From NCBI GenBank assembly GCA_017984435.1, contig JAGNZK010000030.1, positions 1-38,023 on the forward strand: a stretch of DNA of 38,023 nucleotides, written 5' to 3'. This stretch comes from Nitrosomonas sp. (lineage in GTDB: Bacteria > Pseudomonadota > Gammaproteobacteria > Burkholderiales > Nitrosomonadaceae). Shown piece by piece: positions 34,781 to 38,023 of this stretch. Within the stretch, counting starts at the first letter, position 1. The number at the start of each line of letters is the position of its first letter. The translations under genes and the position numbers were made by a program. The notes below the pieces were generated by a model, which was not told where the DNA came from, ran no database searches, and was given only the letters and a program-made list of their open reading frames with translations.

Positions 34781-37588
34781 CTACAGCCGAAAGACTTCTT
34801 CCCATAATTGCAATACTGCCATGCGGTCAGTGCTCAAATGATCGGCGGCAATACGTGCGAATTTCTGTGATTTGTCTCTTGAAGCGTTAGCGCTGGTTAG
34901 TTCCGGTTCGCCACCCAATCGCAGGCGGTGTTGCAGACGGCGGTATTCGCGGTACACGGTACGTACTTTTGCGGCAGCTTCAGATGACACAAGTCCTAGT
35001 TCTCCGGCCAGTTTCAGGAGCGCGATATTGCCGATGTTGCCGGTGAGTTGCGGATATTGATGGGCATAACCCAGTACCAGATACTGCACAATAAATTCCA
35101 CATCGATAATGCTGCCACGGTCATGTTTGATGTCAAATAGGGTGGTTGGGTTGGGATGAACGTCCAACATCTTTTCGCGCATTCTCAGAATCTCTTGCTT
35201 GAGTTGAACTAAGTCGCGCGATTTGCAAAGAATTTCTTTGCGGGTGTTTTCGAAAGCTGCTCCCACTTGCTTGTCGCCGACGACAAAGCGCGCCCGCGTC
35301 AATGCCTGGTGTTCCCATACCCAGGCTTGTTCTCGTTGGTATTGCGCAAAAGCCTCCATCGAACTGACCAGTAAGCCGGTAATACCATTGGGGCGTAAGC
35401 GCAGATCCGTTTCGTACAGCAAGCCTGCCGAGGTGTGGCGGGTGAGCCAGGCGTCGATACTTTGACCCAGCTTGGTATAAATCTCCGCCGCATCGGGATG
35501 ATCGTCTTCATACAGAAAAATCATGTCGAGATCAGAGGCGTAGCCGAGTTCTTTGCCGCCCAGTTTGCCATAGCCAATAATGGCAAAGGCAGGTTCTTCC
35601 CGGTGGCGTTTTTTTAAACCGCACCACGCCAGGTTCAATACGGTATCCAGCATCAGATCAGCGAGTGCGGTCAAATGATCGCTGAGTGTTTCGAGCAGTA
35701 ATGAGCCTTCCAGATCAGTGACTAATAGCCGGAATACCTGTGCGTGCTGAAAATGTCGCAGCACATCCATTTGCCATTCGACAACATCATTTTTGGGATT
35801 GTCGACATGATTCAACTGATAGATGAGCTCGTTGTTGAGTGCATGCCAGTCAGGCACAGGATGCGGCGCATCGTGGCGTAGTAACTCATCTAGTAAAATA
35901 GGGTGCCGTCCCAGGTAATCGCTGGCCCATTGACTGATGCTGACAAGTTCCGCCACGCGTTGCAGGGTATGTGGATGTTCCAGTAAAAGCGCCAGATAGG
36001 CGGTTTGCGGGCTGATTCTTTCCAATAACTGCAACATGCGTTCCAGCGTGGTTTCCACCGGCGGAAGCTCAGCAACCGCCTCAATCATCATGGGAACCAG
36101 CGTGTTGATTTGCTGCCGACTGGATTCGGGCAGTTGATGATAGAAAGTGCCTTGATAAAACAAGCGTAATCGCTCTGAAATTTTTGCCGGCTCAGTGAAT
36201 CCCATGGTGCTGAGTTGTGTGGTAGCCGCCTCGGTTTGCGAGATATCCTGTGTTTCAGCCCGCCACAGATAAGCCAGCATGTCATGGGTCGGTGATTTTC
36301 TGGGCGCCGCAAAAATCAGTTCAAAATGACGCGTCACGTTTTTACGATGAATATCCAGTTGTTGCATAAAACCGGCGTAATCTGAAAACCCCATCGCGGT
36401 TGCGATGAGGTTTTGATCGGCAGGATTGACTGGGAGTGTTTGTGTCTGTTGATCATCCAGATATTGCAGGCGATGTTCCAGTTTGCGCAAAAAGTGATAG
36501 GCTTGCGTGAGTTCCGCAACCGCTTGCTGCGGAAGCTGCTGTTTTTTTTGTAGGCGTTGTAACACACTGAGTGTGGGTCGGATGCACAGATCAACATCGC
36601 GGCCGCCACGGATCAATTGAAAAACCTGGGTAATAAATTCTATTTCACGGATGCCGCCGGGGCCCAGTTTAATGTTGTCGTGCATTTCGCGGCGTTCAAC
36701 TTCTTTGCGTAATTGTGCATGGAGGCTGCGCATCGATTCGTAAGCGCCGAAATCCAGGTACTTGCGGAACACGAAGGGCCTGACAATTTTTTCCATGAGG
36801 ATCGACTCGGCTTCAATATTGGCATGTCCTGCAATCACCCGACCCTTGATCCAAGCATAACGCTCCCATTCGCGTCCTTGCTTGATGAAATACTCTTCCA
36901 GCATGGGAAAACTGATCGCCAGCGGGCTGTTTTCTCCGTGCGGACGCAGGCGCATATCGACCCGGAAGACATAACCGTCGATGGTATAGTCATTGAGACT
37001 GGCAATCAGTTTGCGACCGAGGCGGGCAAAAAATTCATGGTTCGAAATGGACTTTGCGCCATCGGTTTCGCCATCTTCGGGATAGACGAAAATCAAATCA
37101 ACATCGGATGATACATTGAGTTCACCACCACCCAGCTTGCCCATGGCGACAACCAGCATATGCTGAGTAGTATTGCTGTGCTCCCCTTTGGGTAATCCAA
37201 ACCGATTGGGTTGTGTCAGCCAGCTTTCATGGTACTTGAGTGCAAAATTGATGGTGACCTCGGCGAGTTCGGTCATGCTGGACATCACTTCCGTTAAATC
37301 AGCCTGGTTGCTGATGTCGCGGATGGCTAATCGCAGGATGACTTGTTTGCGCAAATTACGCAGCACGCCATGTAGAATCTCTTCGTTGGTAATATGTTCA
37401 GATTGGGAATCGAGAAATGCCTGCATATCAGCGCTTCTGAACGGAAGTTGCAAGGTTCTTAGCAGCGCTATTTTTTGCGTAGGTTCGCTATCCAGTATGC
37501 GCTGTGCATAGCGACTGAAAGGCAGTGCGGTTGTAAGCATCGTATCGGGAGAATAGCTATTGCTCCCGTTCCCGCTCAAATTATTCAT
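34781..37588 (-). CDS. glnE: Bifunctional glutamine synthetase adenylyltransferase/adenylyl-removing enzyme
   Basis: About 935 residues, close to the E. coli length (946). Adds AMP to or removes it from glutamine synthetase in response to PII and glutamine. The protein is a tandem of two nucleotidyltransferase halves: the N-terminal adenylyl-removing half with MGKLGGGELNVSSDVDLIFVY (near residue 150) and the C-terminal adenylyltransferase half with GYGKLGGKELGYASDLDMIFLY; each is followed by the FRVDMRLRPHG / YETDLRLRPNG block and a helical linker. The start is uncertain: ATG 37588 is used; ATG 37540 and GTG 37627 are also in frame, none with a clear ribosome binding site. An IS3 remnant lies upstream, from about 37761. 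Confidence 0.95.
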   Translation of the reverse strand: MNNLSGNGSNSYSPDTMLTTALPFSRYAQRILDSEPTQKIALLRTLQLPFRSADMQAFLDSQSEHITNEEILHGVLRNLRKQVILRLAIRDISNQADLTEVMSSMTELAEVTINFALKYHESWLTQPNRFGLPKGEHSNTTQHMLVVAMGKLGGGELNVSSDVDLIFVYPEDGETDGAKSISNHEFFARLGRKLIASLNDYTIDGYVFRVDMRLRPHGENSPLAISFPMLEEYFIKQGREWERYAWIKGRVIAGHANIEAESILMEKIVRPFVFRKYLDFGAYESMRSLHAQLRKEVERREMHDNIKLGPGGIREIEFITQVFQLIRGGRDVDLCIRPTLSVLQRLQKKQQLPQQAVAELTQAYHFLRKLEHRLQYLDDQQTQTLPVNPADQNLIATAMGFSDYAGFMQQLDIHRKNVTRHFELIFAAPRKSPTHDMLAYLWRAETQDISQTEAATTQLSTMGFTEPAKISERLRLFYQGTFYHQLPESSRQQINTLVPMMIEAVAELPPVETTLERMLQLLERISPQTAYLALLLEHPHTLQRVAELVSISQWASDYLGRHPILLDELLRHDAPHPVPDWHALNNELIYQLNHVDNPKNDVVEWQMDVLRHFQHAQVFRLLVTDLEGSLLLETLSDHLTALADLMLDTVLNLAWCGLKKRHREEPAFAIIGYGKLGGKELGYASDLDMIFLYEDDHPDAAEIYTKLGQSIDAWLTRHTSAGLLYETDLRLRPNGITGLLVSSMEAFAQYQREQAWVWEHQALTRARFVVGDKQVGAAFENTRKEILCKSRDLVQLKQEILRMREKMLDVHPNPTTLFDIKHDRGSIIDVEFIVQYLVLGYAHQYPQLTGNIGNIALLKLAGELGLVSSEAAAKVRTVYREYRRLQHRLRLGGEPELTSANASRDKSQKFARIAADHLSTDRMAVLQLWEEVFRL

Positions 37589-37760
37589 GATGCAGCATAT
37601 GCAACTTTTGGATCTTTGAAATAGCACATCACACGTTCAGGTATTTTTTCCAGTATGGGCATGTGGTCGGTTGTTCAGCTTTAAGTTTAGGCTGGGTATA
37701 CGCTGGTACCTTGGAGGCGATAGTATACTTGAGATCGGCATTGAGGGTATTGTGAGGTAA

Positions 37761-37901
37761 GCTGTAAAAAGAGGAGTCCGACGTTTCTATAAGATACTGG
37801 AAATGGAGTTGGCCCGGGCCAAGCGCGAACTAGCTGAAGTCAAGATGGAGCGTGATTTGCTAAAAAAAGCAACGGCCTACTTTGCGAAGGAGTCGAGGTG
37901 A
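37761..37901 (+). pseudogene. IS3-family OrfA, 5'-truncated remnant
   Basis: An open stretch of 46 codons preceded by an in-frame TAA at 37758. It ends MELARAKRELAEVKMERDLLKKATAYFAKESR-stop, the coiled-coil end of IS3 OrfA. The normal ~60-residue N-terminal helix-turn-helix is missing. The run of seven A before GC (37862-37868) is the slippery site at which IS3 elements shift -1 to make the OrfAB transposase. Confidence 0.8.
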
Positions 37902-38023
37902 AGTACGGTCGAATGGAATCCCTGCGACAACACTATCCGGTAGCGTTGATGAGCCGCGTTTTCGAAGTTTCTGAGAGTGGCTATTACGCCTGGCGTGATC
38001 GCCCTTTATCGACGCGAGCACAA
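37898..38023 (+). CDS. IS3-family transposase OrfB, N-terminal part (runs off right edge)
   Basis: Starts GTG 37898, overlapping the OrfA stop as GTGA, in the -1 frame relative to OrfA. The visible 42 residues, KYGRMESLRQHYPVALMSRVFEVSESGYYAWRDRP, are the N-terminal helix-turn-helix region that precedes the DDE integrase domain in IS3 OrfB. The catalytic part lies outside the window. Confidence 0.85.
   Translation, partial: MKYGRMESLRQHYPVALMSRVFEVSESGYYAWRDRPLSTRAQ

Larger units (their letters stand above)
37761..38023 (+). mobile_element. IS3-family insertion sequence, partial
   Basis: The end of orfA and the start of orfB of an IS3-type element, cut by the window edge. Only the C-terminal part of OrfA is present and nothing upstream resembles its helix-turn-helix part, so the element seems truncated at its left end. 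No terminal inverted repeat was found in the 170 bp between it and glnE. Confidence 0.85.

Overview
The window looks like a chromosomal piece from a Nitrosomonas-type ammonia-oxidising betaproteobacterium. This is inferred from a copy of the small His-rich metal-binding protein SmbP described from Nitrosomonas europaea, a CbbY-type phosphatase, the betaproteobacterial-style proteins throughout, and surE-pcm-nlpD without rpoS directly behind. All calls come from reading the sequence; no database search was run.

Layout. 1-1075: the acidic tail of a gene entering from the left, a terminator and an unrecognised membrane protein. 1166-8758: the classic translation operon thrS-infC-rpmI-rplT-pheS-pheT-ihfA plus an overlapping MerR-type regulator; infC begins at an AUA codon. 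8819-11518: tRNA-Pro(GGG), surE, pcm, nlpD, closed by a bidirectional terminator. 11590-16377 (minus strand): smbP, then the unit nadA-clsB-sua5-cbbY read right to left. 16629-19144: a MEDS-domain protein, a CPBP-family membrane protease and a small exported protein. 19790-24745: a 1651-residue RTX protein. 24899-32645: cysH convergent with a proline iminopeptidase, then a rightward run of a small protein, patatin phospholipase, TerC-type transporter, Usp, MBL-fold phosphodiesterase-like protein and a GAF-containing GspE/PilB ATPase. 32678-34032: accessory island with a DUF4160/DUF2442 pair and a decayed REP-associated transposase between two inverted REP elements. 34081-37588 (minus): type IV pilin and glnE. 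37761-38023: part of an IS3-family element at the right edge.

The most interesting locus is the RTX protein. Its N-terminal DUF4347 domain has a His-Gly/Cys arrangement like clan CD (caspase-like) peptidases. Two duplicated modules each carry exactly seven 55-residue repeats, suggesting two seven-bladed propellers. An 11-G homopolymer in the coding sequence would, on slippage either way, cut off the C-terminal calcium-binding and secretion region, so the gene is a candidate phase-variable surface or secreted protein.

Other points worth a second look are the AUA start of infC, the REP/transposase remnant, the DUF4160/DUF2442 pair and the IS3 remnant beside the glnE start.
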